From contig OY482847.1 of NCBI GenBank assembly GCA_960531495.1, forward strand, positions 6,246,885 through 6,310,884: 64,000 nt of DNA, in the 5' to 3' direction. This document shows positions 47,916 to 60,187 of this stretch, piece after piece; positions within the stretch are counted from its first letter, which is position 1; the number at the start of each line of letters is the position of its first letter. Source of the stretch: Zeus faber (Eukaryota; Chordata; Actinopteri; Zeiformes; Zeidae). The translations under genes were made by a program, and so were the position numbers. Below the pieces are notes generated by a model. It was not told where the DNA came from. It saw nothing but the letters and a program-made list of their open reading frames with translations, and did not search any database.

Positions 47916-48429
47916 TGAAAGGCACAGACGCCATGAAGGGCGACCTAATGAAACGGTCCTTCACCAGCATGAAAATTATTATTTAAATTACAGATTTATC
48001 TGGGTTTGAAAATTGTTGGAAACTTTTGGGATAACGTTAGTACACAACTCAACAAAATATATGACATAGCTCTAGTCGTTTTTAGACATTTTTATGAGGG
48101 AAAAGTAAAAAAAAATAGGTCTTTATATTACTGTATAGAGTATAAAGGTGCTGTATAGAGGACATCTACAACAAAGTCACTGACATCTTATCCAGAAAGA
48201 TGGGCGAATGGACTCAATTTACAAGTAAAGATAAGACCATGCAATAAATATTTGAATTTGTGGTGAATGAGTATGAATAGTGGAACTGCATTTGCTTATA
48301 AAGCGTGAATCAAATACCTCACCAATAGTCACTGTGTGCAACCTGCCAATTGAATGGTGAATTTAAGCTACCTCTTTCGTGTTCATAATATCATAATACA
48401 TATAATTAAATATCAATTATCTGTGTAAA
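47916..48429. other. Unique A+T-rich noncoding sequence
   Basis: Nothing recognised. Confidence 0.4.
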
Positions 48430-48725
48430 TCTGGCTCTGACGCTAGCCAGCGCCTGCCCAGCCATTGACCTCACCGCATGTCACTGATGTGCACTACGCT
48501 CAATCTCTTACCACAATTCATAATTACTCTGCCATTTTTCGCTCTTCACAGCGATGTGTGAAATAAAACCAGAGCTTCATTCATATGGAGGCGACAGTGC
48601 CAGACGTGCACAAAACAATAATCACATTTTATTTTTCCACAAGTCTATTCTTCCCCGTAATATTAAGTGACCTTCCGCCCGCCGCTGCTGCTGCATTTCG
48701 TTTCATTTCACTCTATTTGTGAAAT
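48430..48725. promoter_or_regulatory. Candidate conserved noncoding block
   Basis: Unique sequence with CATAATTACTCTGCC, CAATAATCACATTTTA and GTAATATTAAGTGACC, free of repeats and frames. Composition-based call. Confidence 0.3.
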
Positions 48726-49302
48726 AATAGAAAAGCTTTCCAAATCCCCGGCAATGGACACAGCCGTTCGTACCAGCGTCTGACCAAAGTTACCACCGAA
48801 TCGTCTTATATTCACATTTGGGCGTTTAGCTTGGAGTCTCTTTTCAAATCCTCACCTGTAAAAACTACCACCCACCGGTACTTGAAATTGCATACGCAGG
48901 TTGCTATCCGGAGCAAGGATACCCTGCACTGCTTCGATTTGTGTAGAAGCCGATAAACCCTCTCACCGGGCCAGCAGCACAAAGGCTCCTCCATCGACAC
49001 GCCACGATGGGTCCCCGCACGTGCCACGAGACGTGCACGCGCCGCGACCCGGGGCCGCCGACGTGCAGCCCTTGTGAGGTGGAGCTTCAGGGAACATAAA
49101 TGGGAACAAAACACGACGAAAACACAACAGCGAGGGGAAAAAAAAAAAAAGTACAATCAAAAACGACGACTACAGCAGACAGTGTGTGTGCGCCGTGCGC
49201 CGCCGCTGCGTGGTGAGCGCTCTAATGAGATCTGTGGAGAGTTGCTCTGTCATTTTGTTGTATCACCCATGCAGGCTTGTAAAATCCACAGTGGTATTGT
49301 GC
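48726..49302. other. Unique noncoding sequence
   Basis: A CpG-rich patch at 48990-49080 and an A13 run near 49138-49150. No recognised gene. Confidence 0.4.
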
Positions 49303-49336
49303 GCACACATGCACACGCACGCACGCACATGCACAT

Positions 49337-49392
<56 letters not shown>

Positions 49393-49401
49393 ACGCACAC
49401 G

Positions 49402-49432
<31 letters not shown>

Positions 49433-49439
49433 ACGCACA
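49303..49439. repeat. (CA)n microsatellite, interrupted
   Basis: CA units with ACGC and ATGC variants. The (CACACG)n-like higher period is seen at about 49380-49435. Confidence 0.97.
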
Positions 49440-49984
49440 TCTCTGCCCACTCGCCCAGAAGATGGATGGATGCATTTGCTGATGCTGCTGACACCGGGGC
49501 ATCATGGGACAAAGCGCTCCACTCTGAATTTCCTTTATATTTCGTGCAGCGACGAGCGATGCAGCACACGCAGTTGCTGATTTTGAAGAGAGTGAATACA
49601 GCACATCCATCTAGAGGTGTCGGAATTGTTATATAATCGACAAATTTTTCCTTTTTTTTTTTTTCCCATCCAAATTGAAGTGTAATTTGAAGCCGGTTGA
49701 ACAAATAGAATGTAAAGTTGGTGCCATTCAGTTGTGAAGAATTAACTGAAATGAAAAAGAAAATCTGTTCAAACGTTCAATGTTCAATACAGCATCGTTC
49801 TCTGTTATTACATTATTATAGGCTTGTGCGATGGTAGCATTGTGAGACATAATCTGTCTATATGCAGTATACATATAATACACATACACATAATATATTA
49901 TGTGAGTGAAAAAAATCCTATAATTGATTGTTTATGGTTTTATACAGTACAAGCTTTCTGTTATTAATCAAAATAATTTGTTTT

Positions 49985-50650
49985 TCATGTACGTTAAGTA
50001 CGTTGTGTAAGTGTCGTTTTCAAGTCTCTGTAATTACTTAAGTCGTTCCGTTTAGTACTTAAAACTAAAGTAGTTCAGTTTCGGGAGAGTTTGGACTTTT
50101 ACTCCACTATGTTTCGAAGCAAATATAGTCTAACATATGATATTTGTATGTATATATATATATATATATATATATAATGTATAAAATACACAGTATATAT
50201 ATTAGAAGATATTATCTTCTTTTACTCTACTACATTCTAATACAGTCATGTTACTTTCATTTTTTTAATTAATTCCATACTTACTATACTTACAATACCT
50301 ATGTATTACATTAACAATTCATTCATATTTATATCTATCTCTCCTTGTAAATTACTATGAAACCTTTACTATTTTTTGCTCATATGCACGCTGATTCATA
50401 TGCATGCTGACGCTCAGGATCTGCACGAGCATCTGCTGCAGAATTAAAGCCACAGCAGCTCTTTGTCAAGCATTACAGGCTCTGTTGTATCAGGGCACCG
50501 GCTACGACTAGTGCTTTTCCCTTTAATACTTCAAGTACATTTACGTACAAGGGCATTTACTTCAGCGGAAACGTCAATGTGATACTTTCTCTCTTCTCTG
50601 TCAGGGTGTTTGCACTTTTACTGCAGTGAAAGCTCGGAGTACTTCCACCC
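49985..50650. mobile_element. hAT-type element, 'TTTACTTAAGTA' family, copy 3
   Basis: GTACGTTAAGTACG and TAATTACTTAAGTCG at the left, CTTTTACTCCACTATGTTTC internally, then TTTAATACTTCAAGTACATT, TTTACTGCAGTGAAAGC and AGTACTTCCACCC at the right end. This is the same order as the family seen at 22050 and 23848, but longer and with an (AT)n run inside. No transposase. Confidence 0.65.
50150..50177. repeat. (TA)n microsatellite
   Basis: About 13 TA units inside the hAT-type element. Confidence 0.95.
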
Positions 50651-51098
50651 GCCCGGCTCACGCCGCGCCGGCGCGTGTCTGCGCCGCGGCCCTCCCTCTG
50701 CGCTCGGAGGCGGCGAAAAGACAAAGCAGCGTCTGCCACGGGGGTCAGCCTGCGACGCTGCCTGCATATTTGTTTGCGCATTATTGTTCGCGATATCTGC
50801 TTGGCATTTGTAGACACACGGCGAGCCGCCGTCGCTTGACGTCTCTCCTCATTTCCGCCCTTCAATAAGCCGGCGTGTTTGTCGGTGCTCTGCTCCAGTC
50901 ACGTGGAACCTCAGGTGCTGAGCTGAAAACGAGGCTGACGGCTTCACTAATTCATAGCGGGCGGAGGAAACCTCACACCCGTCTATCAACCTGAGTGTAT
51001 ACAGTGTATTTATAAAAGAAATGTTCAAACACACTCTGATCTACCCTGACAACACTGACAACACACTCTATAATTAATTACACTCCGATGATCTGGAG

Positions 51099-52147
51099 CG
51101 ATGGTTCTCAACCTTCTTCATATCGACGATGCTCAGTTTGGTAAGCGTGAGGCCCGGGGGCCAACTTCATTAGATTTCGTCTCTGCGACCCCAGTCTGAG
51201 GAGATTTTTTTTTATCGCTGGACACGATTTAGTCCAGTTTAGGCCACCTGGCATCGTTGGGCGCCTGAAACGATGAAATGTGCCCAAATACGCGGCTGGT
51301 GGCGACAAGACTCCGCGGGAGCGCGCTGCCTGGTGCTCAGAGCGCTGCGCTGTGGGGGAGATGGGCGTGGCCGACAGTGTGACCGGCAGCCACTGGGCAG
51401 CGAGCCTCAGGTCCGTGTACTGACTTGTATGTACAGTACTCGCATAGTCTTGTATGATAGGGTTATGCGGTAGCCCACAGCCTTTGCTGTTCTCTACATC
51501 CTCTCTTAGACAATAACAATATTTAATACTTAATAAAACAAAAAAATACATTATAAAGTAGATCCCTCATAAGTTTTTGTAGAAGCCCGTATTTGGTTTA
51601 TAATGTGGGAGTGAGAAAACAGAGAAAAATGACCAAAAGTTTAAGCATTTGAGTGCAGTATTTACTTATCTGTTCAATTAAAATTCTAAGAATGCAAACG
51701 GTCCAAAAGATGAATGCAATATACTTGTTGCGTTGTATATCTGTTTCAGTATTTTTTCAACTTCCTCTTGTACTGTGCCATTTGCTTCACTTTTCTATTT
51801 TGATTCGTGTAATAATGATAATTCATTGCACCCTCGTTTCTTAATCTGTTCGGCATTCAAAGCTCATTGATTTATTGTGGTATTTGCCTTTATTTATCCT
51901 AATCTTGATTGTGATATTTATTATTTGAAGTGTATTCATGAATGCTTAAGCTGTTTTGTCTTTCAGATATTAATGATGCCAAAATGCTCAGGAACAGCCC
52001 TGTCCATACCTGTCTCCAATACTCTTGTTATAATGTCTTGCAAATGAAATAATTGTGAAATTCAGCTGTGAATCATTTTGTCTGGGACTCCCTGGATCCT
52101 CTTTAAAGACCCCTGGGGGCCCCCGGACCTTACGTCGAAAACCACCG
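51099..52147. mobile_element. Non-autonomous hAT (Charlie-like) element, ~1.05 kb
   Basis: The left end reads CGATGGTTCTCAACCTTCTT. The right end, reverse-complemented, reads CGGTGGTTTTCGACGTAAGG and then CCGGGGGCCCCCAGGGGTC. These match the CAGTGGTTCTCAACC ends of hAT elements. No transposase frame is present. An 8-bp target duplication is not clear in the flanks. Confidence 0.75.
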
Positions 52148-53220
52148 AACCAGGGTAAATACTTTTATAGCACCGAGTGTAATTGGTCACGTGACCAGAG
52201 AGATAAATACTGCGTATGATCTTCTCAGCGTCGTTCACATTCGAGTCCTTCACCGAGTCAAGCGACGGTTAAGTGCAGCTTCAGAACAAATGCGTCGCCG
52301 GGTTCCGAGGCAGCCGGTCGGGACGGTACCGGAGCCCGATGAATGGCAACAATCGCGCTGTGACCGCCGCCGTGGAGCTCTTCCACTCCAAAGAAAACCT
52401 TCATTCTCATCCCTCTTTTTTTCCTCCTTTTTTTTTTTTTTTTTTAATCGGTCCATTCTTCAGATGAAAAGCGCGGAAGTGAAAAGAAGCCTTTCATATT
52501 CCCTTCCAAAAGGGAAACTCAATTAAGAGGTCCCAAAAGAATCCTCCGACGAGGAAGCAGCAATGAGAGAGAGACAAGGGAGGTTATAAATATTTCAGGT
52601 AATTTTGTTTTCTATTCATCCCTTCCCCGTTATCTAGTCGAAAATCGGTCTCATTATCTCACCAGCGCATTTTATTTGGATCCTGCTTCACCTTTCCGCT
52701 CCCGCACAAGGTCTCCAAACAATACGCCATTACGCAATAATAAGCCAATTTTGTGTTCTTGACTCTTTTATTCCATGTAAATATTTTTTTAGTATTTATT
52801 GGTTATTTGCAACGGCAAAAAGAAAATAAAAAAATAAAAAAACCTTGAAAACGTACCCTTCACAAAGTCTTTGGGCGGAAGTTTGGGACACGTTGCGGGT
52901 CCTGGTTGTTCCGAAGCGATGCGGTTAATGTGCTCTTTTGAAACAAAGACCTCCCTTTATAATACCCATAATGGGAGTGCTTTCACAAGAGACCAAAGAA
53001 TGTCATGCTAATTAGGGGGAAAAATATGATCACAAAAGGGGCCGCTACGCTTTGGGCCCTTCTCCGAATTAGCATGCACGCGGCGGAAGGTGCGTTAATC
53101 ATTGTTCACAGAGCGAAGGTGAGCCGAGCTAATGGAGGACGGGACGGTCGCCCGACACACGTCTGCCCCCGGGTCTGAAGGAGGGATGGATGGATGGAGG
53201 GGAGAGCGGGGAAAGAGAAT
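52148..53220. other. Unique noncoding sequence
   Basis: A T20 run near 52427-52446. Nothing else recognised. Confidence 0.4.
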
Positions 53221-53830
<610 letters not shown>

Positions 53831-54559
53831 TCGTAATGGAATATGGAATTGGCCCTGCTTTAGATTGGGGCCACAGTCTTAAATTGGACCATTAGTTGCG
53901 TATTGAAGGGAACAAATTGGACATTTTACCATGTGACGTGGGAGAAACCGAGGGAATAGGAGCGATGGTGAAACGTGGAGTGAGGGGTTCCGTCGTGGGG
54001 CGGAGGGCTTTTTTTTTTTTTATTATTATTTGTACTAATTTGCATCTCTCCCCCCTGTGTTTGTCGCTTCCCTGTGTGCCGTGTGACAATGAGGTGTGTT
54101 TACTGGTTAATAAAATCACAATGTCTTTATCAAAATTGGGCAGGGAAGATAGAAGGTAATCTCCAAAGGCCGTGGTGTGTAAAATTGGATTTTCCATAGG
54201 AGCCACGGAGAGGAACAGTTGTGGGAAGAGATGGATACGCACTCCCCTGCCCATGTTCGTGCCACTACGCTTACACAGTTTGTCATTTGCACACATATTT
54301 ATTGGGGCATCATTGTTTTCCTGCAAAGCCAATAGATAAAATGGAGATTCTACCACATATGAAGGCATGGCACTGTTTGGTTTCTTTTGCAGGCAAACGT
54401 TTATTTCAATTATTTAAATCAATTCTAAACCACCTGAAAATCTCAATCTCTACTGTATTCTGTTACAGTCGAAAAGTAATTTATTACATGTAATCTGGAT
54501 TTGAAATCAGATTACCTTTAAAAAAAAAGTTCCTATCAGCATTAAGCAAAAAAAAAAAA
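53831..54559. other. Unique noncoding sequence
   Basis: T and A runs near 54009 and 54549. Nothing recognised. Confidence 0.4.
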
Positions 54560-57170
54560 AGATTTACATTAATGTTTCTGTTAACGTCATTTTTATTGGG
54601 GTCCAGCCCCAGAAGGGGGCAGAGACCACTATTGTTTTTGTTCATGACCATTTTATGTCAGTGGTTTATGGATGTCATGGAACCGACAAACCCATGGACA
54701 CGATGAATAAGATTTGTATTCCGGGCAGTTCTGACTCATCGCCATCCGAGTTTGATCCAGATCGGTCCATTTTGGTGGAATAAGTAAATAAAAAAACTGT
54801 GTATTTGATCATTTCCACAACCGTGGAATCACTGGCGGCGCGCACAGGTCACTTGAAAGCACTGCACTCTACTGATTGGTCATAGACCATCGGGACCTCC
54901 CCAAGATGGCGGCGCGCACGGATGCGGCAGATGCATCGATATTAGACCTGGCATTTGTAAATACTTCAGACAGTATATCCGCCCACTGGGCTTTTCGATC
55001 GGACTTGAACGAAAGGAATCTAATAGACCAACTCTGACAGACTGTATGTACGCTGAAGCACAGAAGCACAGAGATAAGGCCTCTAAACACAAGGTAGGTG
55101 TAGCCCTATGGAAAATTAGGCCTAGAATCTAAAAGTTTATCGATTCATACATAGGAATTAACAAATAGTAGGAATAGAATAAGTTCATAAATAGGGTTTA
55201 AAAGGTTAAAAACTGTGCAGAGGTTTGCATATTGTGCAATAGCCATAGGACTTCATTATTAAGTTCATGTGTTGAAATATTTACATGATGTAAAATGTAT
55301 TTTGTTTTCCAAAATTCTATGTTCATTATGCTGGAAATTGTTTTAAAGATGTTTTATTTTAAATACTGTGAGAAAAGATTCAAATGTTAAGTTTTGCAAT
55401 TTTGTTCATTTTCCAAGCCAATGAGATCTGAGTTGAAGGTCAGGTGTCAGCAGGAAGTGGTCGGTAACGTAGATGAGACGTTAGAGAGAGAACGAATACG
55501 CAACGAAAGAGAGAAGACGTGTTGAGATGTGCTCCGTGGCACAGCTATGGTTCACGTGGGTAAAACACTCCGTGAAGCATTTCAACTGTAAATGTTTAAA
55601 GACGAATGACTAGCGACTCTTACGAACGCATTGTACAGTGTAGTGTTATGTGAAGTTATGTCGGAGAACTCGGACTGAGATGCCGTCGTGCGTCTGGAAG
55701 CTAACTCGGCTAGCGCTAGCTTATTAGTCGTGGACTTTGCTGAAGTGTACCCTGCTCGGAAGTCTTCGATACGCATCGTCTGGACTGTCAAGTCAAACAC
55801 ATCAAGGACTCCGATTGCCAGTGTGAGCTGTTTTGAAGACGTCTCTCCTTTCTACCAACTCGGCGCGCTATTTCTTTCGTTCTCAGAGCATTGGCGCGAA
55901 GCAGCCTGTGTGTTTGTGGCTTCTACGATCCTGAGCTTCATATCAGGCCTGCACCGTGGGACTCGGAAACTCATTGGGTACCCATAGTATAATTTCAGTT
56001 AGCTGTAATAATACTGTTTCATTGGAACTGTGTACAATTTGGTTTGGTGGTCACATGACCACAACTTTTGAGGTATTGCCACACTGAATTTAAGTGGTAT
56101 TGAACTGAAATACTATTCTTTGTTTATTCATATTCTTGTACAGATGTTAATATATTTTTCTAAGTAAACAGTTCAACTTATCTGTTTTGCAGTTGAATGG
56201 TTTATTTGCATTTGATGTTGAATGCATAGCCATAGCCTCAGGTGTTATCTTTTTTTTTGCGGGTTTTGAGGGACATTGGTGATAGGCAGAGAAAGGTTCA
56301 CTGGAAGGTCCAATGGGTTCGACCAGCCTAACTTTTGACAACATTTTTGATTTATTTCTGAGGTTCTTAATGTATGCATTTATATGTAACATCCTGTACA
56401 GTTTTCTAAACCCTTCATCTTTGCGGTTAATTGATTTGGAGTGCAATAGGTGGTTGCCTGGGGCAGAGGAACTGTGAGAGAATTTTCCTGTCTTGATTGT
56501 TTGATGAAAGAACTAAGAAAGGAAGCTTCCAGATGGGTTTTTCACTCTCACACTTTTACAAATGTATTGCATTGCTACGACTAAGCATGTTCAGAAGGGT
56601 ATATTACAGTCAGTCTGTTTGTTAGTATGTGATTTCTATTAAATAATACTGAATTGTTAAGTCAAATACTGAAAGTTAAGTTAAGGGCTAATCCTTTAAA
56701 AGTGAGTAATTACCTATTAGTCATAATAGTTTTGCATAGTAATTAATACACACAGTTAAAAGACAAAGTAACACACACACTTATAGTTAGAGATAACACT
56801 TTATTTCAAGAACTCAGGTTAGTTACCCCTATTAACTGCCCAGACAGCAAAGGGGTGCTACATAGTTGTTGTGTTTGCAACACGGGTAATGTAACATAAC
56901 CTTTTAATTTTATTAATTTATGACAAAATTACACAGTGACAGATATTATTTTATTACTATTAACCTTTATTATGTTTGCAAATAAGTTACAATTTACTTG
57001 GATACATGTCATCTTGAATTGTAGATAGTTATAACATCAACCTAAATAAAATCTACAGCCTTTAAGCAAATAGGCGTTGAACATTATTATGTCACACACA
57101 TCACATCAACAAACCTGGGCCCCATATACTGCCTGTGGGCTGGACGCCCTATTAATATTGTTACGGGAAA
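54560..57170. other. Unclassified A+T-rich sequence, possibly transposon-derived
   Basis: Begins with a hairpin-like GGGGTCCAGCCCC motif (54599). It contains a CAAGATGGCGGCGCG start-like site (ATG at 54906, 43-codon frame to 55037) and GGCTAGCGCTAGC (near 55710), and no frame over 100 codons. The change in composition suggests inserted sequence, but I recognise no family. Confidence 0.3.
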
Positions 57171-57740
57171 ATCCTGTGAAATTTGAAATCGAAAACAATT
57201 TGAAACAGAAGAACAGCAGAAGCTTCGAATGCAGTTGATGTCTTGTTTGAACCGGTATGTCATAAACATCTCTTGGTCAAAGTTTCATCCAAATCGATAC
57301 GCATACAAAACAGAAATTTGTGAAAAACCAACCAAATTTGACCGATATCACAGACACAGTCCTATGCAATTCACGACAAAATATGTGCAACCCAGCGAAA
57401 AGCATCTGGAACACAATCTTGACATAAGCTATAACAGAGTTGAGGTGTCATTTAAACCGGCATGTCACAAGGATCTATTGGTTTTGGTAAGTTTCATTCA
57501 AATCCATCCACATACGGAGCAGATATTAATGAAAAACCAAACAACTTTGACCCAAATATTCAGCTTGTCATGCTTAAATGACACCACTATTTGTAAACAA
57601 AATGAACAAAGTGAAATTTTGAGAAACATGCTTCATGACATCATCATACTATTTACTATAAATGTGGAGGTTATGATTCAGAATGTACATTCCGTGTCCA
57701 GTATATGGTGTAGACTTTGTCACTGTCGTGATTAGACATT
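57171..57740. repeat. Diverged internal tandem duplication (~215 bp period)
   Basis: Segment 57226-57345 (TTTGAACCGGTATGTCATAA, AAGTTTCATCCAAATC, GAAAAACCAACCAAATTTGA) is repeated in diverged form at 57440-57555 (TTTAAACCGGCATGTCACAA, AAGTTTCATTCAAATC, GAAAAACCAAACAACTTTGA). A 168-codon plus-strand frame (57229-57735) covers both copies but shows no family motif. Confidence 0.75.
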
Positions 57741-58209
57741 ACAAACTACATGTTTATGTGTATATTTATATACTTTCTGACCTGGTATTCTTACCATGAT
57801 CCACATTTACTTTGCCGGATCAATGAAAAATATGAAAAGCAATAATCCACAAAAAATCAACTGAAATGTGCAACGTAATGTCATTACAAAGTTTGTTTTA
57901 GTTGTTGTTTTGTTATTGATGCCGAAAAATAGCCGAAAATCTAAGACAATGAAGAAGCCATTGTCCAAAAATCCAGTCATCTAGGTCAGTTACAGTATTT
58001 AAAAAAAAAACTGCTATGAAGTAACTCCACATTGTTACTTCACGATGTTTGATGTTTGTAAGTTTTGTAAATTGTGATGCATTTCACAGAAACCAAATCA
58101 CTGTAATATGCACCTAAAATGAATAAACTGGACCCTGTGTATTGCTGCCTGGAGCTATATTTATTATTATTACAGAATTATTAGGATTTTGTTCATGTTT
58201 CCTGTTTTA
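57741..58209. other. A+T-rich noncoding sequence
   Basis: Nothing recognised. Confidence 0.35.
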
Positions 58210-58240
58210 CCTCCTGTAGAGCCTGGTCCAAACTATGGAC

Positions 58241-58589
58241 CTAAGGCACTATAGGGAGGATTGACAGTTGATTGTCAGTTGACAGTACTCTCCATAGTAT
58301 GTGGGCTTTTCCAAGTAGGGTGATCTTCTGGACTTCATAGATGTTAATGTTGCCTGAGACGGAGTTGGTGAACTTTTCCATTTGGTTCTTCATGAGTCCT
58401 AGAGCTCCGATGACCACTGGTGTTATTTCGCTCTTCATACCCCACATCCTGTTGATTTCGATCTCCAGGTCTTTGTACTTGGACAGCTTCTCTGTGACTT
58501 TTGCCGAGGTGTTTCTTTTGGATGGTATTGCTATGTCGATAAGCATGGCTTGTTGGCTTTTATCTGTCAGTCAGTGTGGATGAGCATGT
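58241..58589 (-). pseudogene. LINE restriction-like endonuclease C-terminus
   Basis: The open piece 58241-58546 is the end of the LINE protein, where R2/R4-type elements carry a PD-(D/E)xK nuclease that nicks the target before reverse transcription. It reads MLIDIAIPSKRNTS (the D of the LIDIAIP strand is kept), EKLSKYKDLEIEINRMWGMK, PVVIGALGLMKN and KITLLGKAHILWRVL. These are family-typical blocks, in order and in one frame of 101 codons. The upstream half continues on the far side of the hAT insertion (from 59909). Confidence 0.8.
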
Positions 58590-58597
58590 CCTACAGC

Positions 58598-59900
58598 AGG
58601 GGTCGGGAACCTTTTTGGCTCAGATTTTTAAATGTATTTCCTTGTGAGCCATATAGTATATAATTTAAAGTTGAATGCAACTTAATGCATGCATTTTTTA
58701 AGTAACACATCAATATTATGAGTCTCTGTATATCAGCCTGAGTTTCTGTATATCAGCCTCAGTGTGTCGTTTAATATATAAATGTACGTATGCCAAATAT
58801 CTTCAAAGTTGTTGGAGTTATTATGTGGGCTAACCCCAACCCTACCCCAGCTACACCCTGAGAGCCTGATTGGGGCCTCTTTTCATTTTCTTTTGGCCCT
58901 TGGCTGCATTTGCAGGTAAACTTGAGAATCTTGTGCATTGCTACTTGTTCATAATATGCATCACCAACCTCAACTGACTTCATCACGTCATCAACTTCTT
59001 CCATTGTAACAACATCAACAGGCGTGTGGTCGGTCTCCTCGGATGGTTCTTGAAAATATTCTGTTTCATCGTCACATTCAGGTTGAAATCCGCTGTTTGA
59101 AATGTTCTCCAAGTCCGGGATAACGCCGCTATCAGATTCAGCAGCGCTGTCGTTCTCTGCACCGCTGTCCGAGAACTGATTATCATCGCAGAAAATGAAG
59201 TCCAGTATGCGCTGCTTACACTGATTTGGATCTATTGCACTGGTCAGATTAAGGTCCATGATATGATTTAGATCTCCCTCCACCCACTTCTTGTAATCCA
59301 TAAAAACACGGAGACTAATGTTTTCACAGACAAGTGAAACCGGATCCTCGGCTTGTTTACGGAAGTGAATTAGCATTTCTTCTTCAATGGTACACGGTAC
59401 ACGGCCCCTCCACAATGATGTCTCTGTGTGTGTGTACAAGTAGTACGATTTAAAGGTTGAACTCCATCAAAACGGTTTCACATTGTAACTTCACGTCACA
59501 TGGAATATAGAGGAATGATCTTCACCTGAACGGTCGCTATAAAGGAACCGATCGATCGGCGTTGTTTAGCGCTGTTCAGCGTCTTGGAAAGTGAACTGCG
59601 TTTCCCCATGTAAACTAACAGTAATTTAACATTTTTCTATTATTTATGTCAGCCTCGGTATTGAAAATACGTTAAGAGATAATAAAAAAACCCACAAAGG
59701 AACAAGAATCTGGAAAAATTTTATTTTCCTTCTAGAAGGTTTTTTTTTCCAACTTAACTGTTCCTTGTGATTTTAGAAATGCGCGAGATAGCGGGTTTTG
59801 CTGTGGTGGGTCACAATTGTCTGTGAGCCATATACCATATATGGCATATCTCATCGAAAGAGCCATAATCGGCTCGCAAGCCATAGGTTCCCCACCCCTG
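58598..59900. mobile_element. hAT-like element (1303 bp) inserted in the LINE
   Basis: The left end reads CAGGGGTCGGGAACCTTTTT. The right end, reverse-complemented, reads CAGGGGTGGGGAACCTATGG. The flanking 8-bp duplication is TCCTACAG (58590-58597) and TCCTAAAG (59901-59908), one mismatch. Removing the insert rejoins the LINE text (…DVTIL before, DMLIHTD after). There is no hAT transposase, but a 222-codon frame lies inside. Confidence 0.9.
58771..59439 (-). CDS. 222-codon open frame inside the hAT-like element, function unknown
   Basis: I do not recognise this protein. It occupies half of the element. Residues 1-60 look globular (RVPCTIEEEMLIHFRKQAED, MDYKKWVEGDLNHIMDLNL). Residues 85-160 are strongly acidic and serine-rich (DSGAENDSAAESDSG, EPSEETDHTP, MEEVDDVMKS). 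A Cys pair (CKCS, 176-179) is followed by a basic stretch (KENEKRPQSG). The last 30 residues read into sequence near the element end and may not be real protein. It has no BED finger and none of the hAT catalytic or dimerisation motifs I know. It could be the first exon of an autonomous relative's protein, a captured host exon, or chance. The start used is the first ATG (59437-59439). Confidence 0.4.
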   Translation of the reverse strand: MYTHTETSLWRGRVPCTIEEEMLIHFRKQAEDPVSLVCENISLRVFMDYKKWVEGDLNHIMDLNLTSAIDPNQCKQRILDFIFCDDNQFSDSGAENDSAAESDSGVIPDLENISNSGFQPECDDETEYFQEPSEETDHTPVDVVTMEEVDDVMKSVEVGDAYYEQVAMHKILKFTCKCSQGPKENEKRPQSGSQGVAGVGLGLAHIITPTTLKIFGIRTFIY

Positions 59901-59948
59901 TCCTAAAGGATGGTGACATCGCTGTTCTTAGTGACCTTGTTCGGCTGA

Positions 59949-59996
59949 TGTTTGTACCACTTCTCAGTCGTTACAAACTGAGAAGTGGTACAAACA
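59949..59996. repeat. Perfect 20-bp hairpin inside the LINE
   Basis: Arms 59949-59968 and 59977-59996 are exact reverse complements with an 8-bp loop. The right arm carries the family text (EKWYKHQP on the minus strand). Confidence 0.95.
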
Positions 59997-60147
59997 CTTG
60001 CAGATCTTCCAGTGCAGGTATGCCGCTGCCTTGTCGTGCCTAATGATGTACTTGGTCTTCGCGAGTTCCGGGCAGCCCAAGACAATATGGTCCCAATTTC
60101 TTCGTCCTTTCCACAGATTCTGCATTGTGGGTCTGTTCCATCTTTAA

Positions 60148-60187
60148 TGATGCAATGGTGATACCATCTGGTATCACCATTGCATCA
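60148..60187. repeat. Perfect 19-bp hairpin inside the LINE
   Basis: Arms 60148-60166 and 60169-60187 are exact reverse complements separated by two bases. Confidence 0.95.

Noticed and set aside
57229-57735. 168-codon frame as a host gene
   Set aside because: It spans a diverged nucleotide duplication in an unclassified region, with no domain or splice context. Kept only as a repeat.
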